Shown: positions 51,713-51,904 of the stretch, in pieces | Layout: each line of letters starts with the position of its first letter | Numbering within the stretch: the stretch's first letter is position 1 | NCBI GenBank assembly: GCA_013003425.1 | Contig: JABDJB010000111.1 | Coordinates: forward strand, 1-51,904 | Direction of reading: 5' to 3' | DNA from: Gammaproteobacteria bacterium | GTDB lineage: Bacteria; Pseudomonadota; Gammaproteobacteria; Steroidobacterales; JABDKV01 | DNA: 51,904 bases | The notes under the pieces: model-generated | The model's input: the letters and a program-made list of their open reading frames with translations, nothing else | Told to the model about the DNA's origin: nothing | The model's database searches: none | Made by a program: the position numbers and the translations under genes

Positions 51713-51904
51713 ATGCCACAGCGCCTGGCAGCGGCAGCCGCCGCAATTGTTTTACTGGCAACCGGTACGGCCTCGGCCCAGGTGGTGTTTGAAAGCGGCC
51801 CGGTGCGGCCGCTGGCGATGACGCCCGACGGCACACACCTGCTCGCGGCAAACACACCTGGCAATGCGCTGGAGATTTTCGCTATACGCAGTGACGGGTT
51901 GCAG
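51713..51904 (+). CDS. Exported beta-propeller (YncE-like) protein, start only
   Basis: 64 codons are in view and the frame is open at the right edge. ATG with GGAGAG five bases upstream. Signal peptide (LAAAAAAIVLLATGTASA), then a first propeller blade: VRPLAMTPDGTHLLAANTPG and LEIFAI, as in YncE/40-residue-repeat proteins. Full length and further domains lie outside the window. Confidence 0.75.
   Translation, partial: MPQRLAAAAAAIVLLATGTASAQVVFESGPVRPLAMTPDGTHLLAANTPGNALEIFAIRSDGLQ

Overview
The window (about 52 kb, GC-rich) looks like chromosome from a free-living, non-fermenting gammaproteobacterium. The main evidence is a core block, clpS-clpA / infA-aat / trxB / ftsK-lolA-crcB-serS, that follows the E. 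coli/Pseudomonas gene neighbourhood. Around it lie an XrtA/PEP-CTERM exopolysaccharide cluster, a type II secretion (T2SS) segment, a lexA-imuA-imuB-dnaE2 mutagenesis operon and REP-type repeats. I would not name a genus from sequence alone.

Layout. (1) Positions 1-9346, minus strand: three exported proteins. They are a trypsin-like (lysyl-endopeptidase-type) protease with a long array of 108-bp thrombospondin type 3 repeats that runs off the left edge; a 1482-residue subtilase ending in a dockerin-like double calcium loop; and a cohesin-like protein with a VPLPA/PEP-CTERM sorting tail. (2) Positions 9714-17482, minus strand: an exopolysaccharide assembly operon (export protein, outer-membrane barrel, Wzz-type chain-length protein, tyrosine autokinase, ATPase, PrsT TPR lipoprotein). 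No exosortase gene is in view. (3) Positions 18108-22111: tRNA-Ser(UGA), a large MscS-family channel and, convergent to it, serS. (4) Positions 20834-25863, minus strand: a compact ftsK-lolA-vanZ-like-crcB-serS operon in which two genes seem to use CTG starts. (5) Positions 25956-32982: ald, trxB, a COG3146 acyltransferase, aat, infA, clpA and clpS; aat, clpS and clpA form the N-degron pathway. (6) Positions 33203-41291: a CHASE2 nucleotide cyclase divergent from gspC-gspD-gspE-gspF. (7) Positions 41436-42110: a small acidic protein, a strong terminator and a six-copy 50-bp REP array. (8) Positions 42146-48391, minus strand: the lexA-imuA-imuB-dnaE2 SOS cassette, with two tandem SOS boxes before lexA, a 49-bp hairpin before imuA and a 216-bp segment with 12-bp terminal inverted repeats before dnaE2. 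(9) Positions 48471-51904: a mixed REP cluster, a PAS-GGDEF-EAL protein, a GST-like protein and the start of an exported beta-propeller protein.

How it may fit together. The exopolysaccharide operon, the PEP-CTERM protein and the exported proteases suggest a matrix-building and matrix-degrading surface programme. T2SS is a plausible route for the large proteases. The most novel idea is that the PEP-CTERM-anchored cohesin-like protein docks the dockerin-bearing subtilase encoded just downstream of it. A near-consensus sigma-54 element lies in front of the cohesin-like gene, in line with known RpoN/PrsK-PrsR control of PEP-CTERM genes in other bacteria. The docking and the regulation are inferences from sequence.
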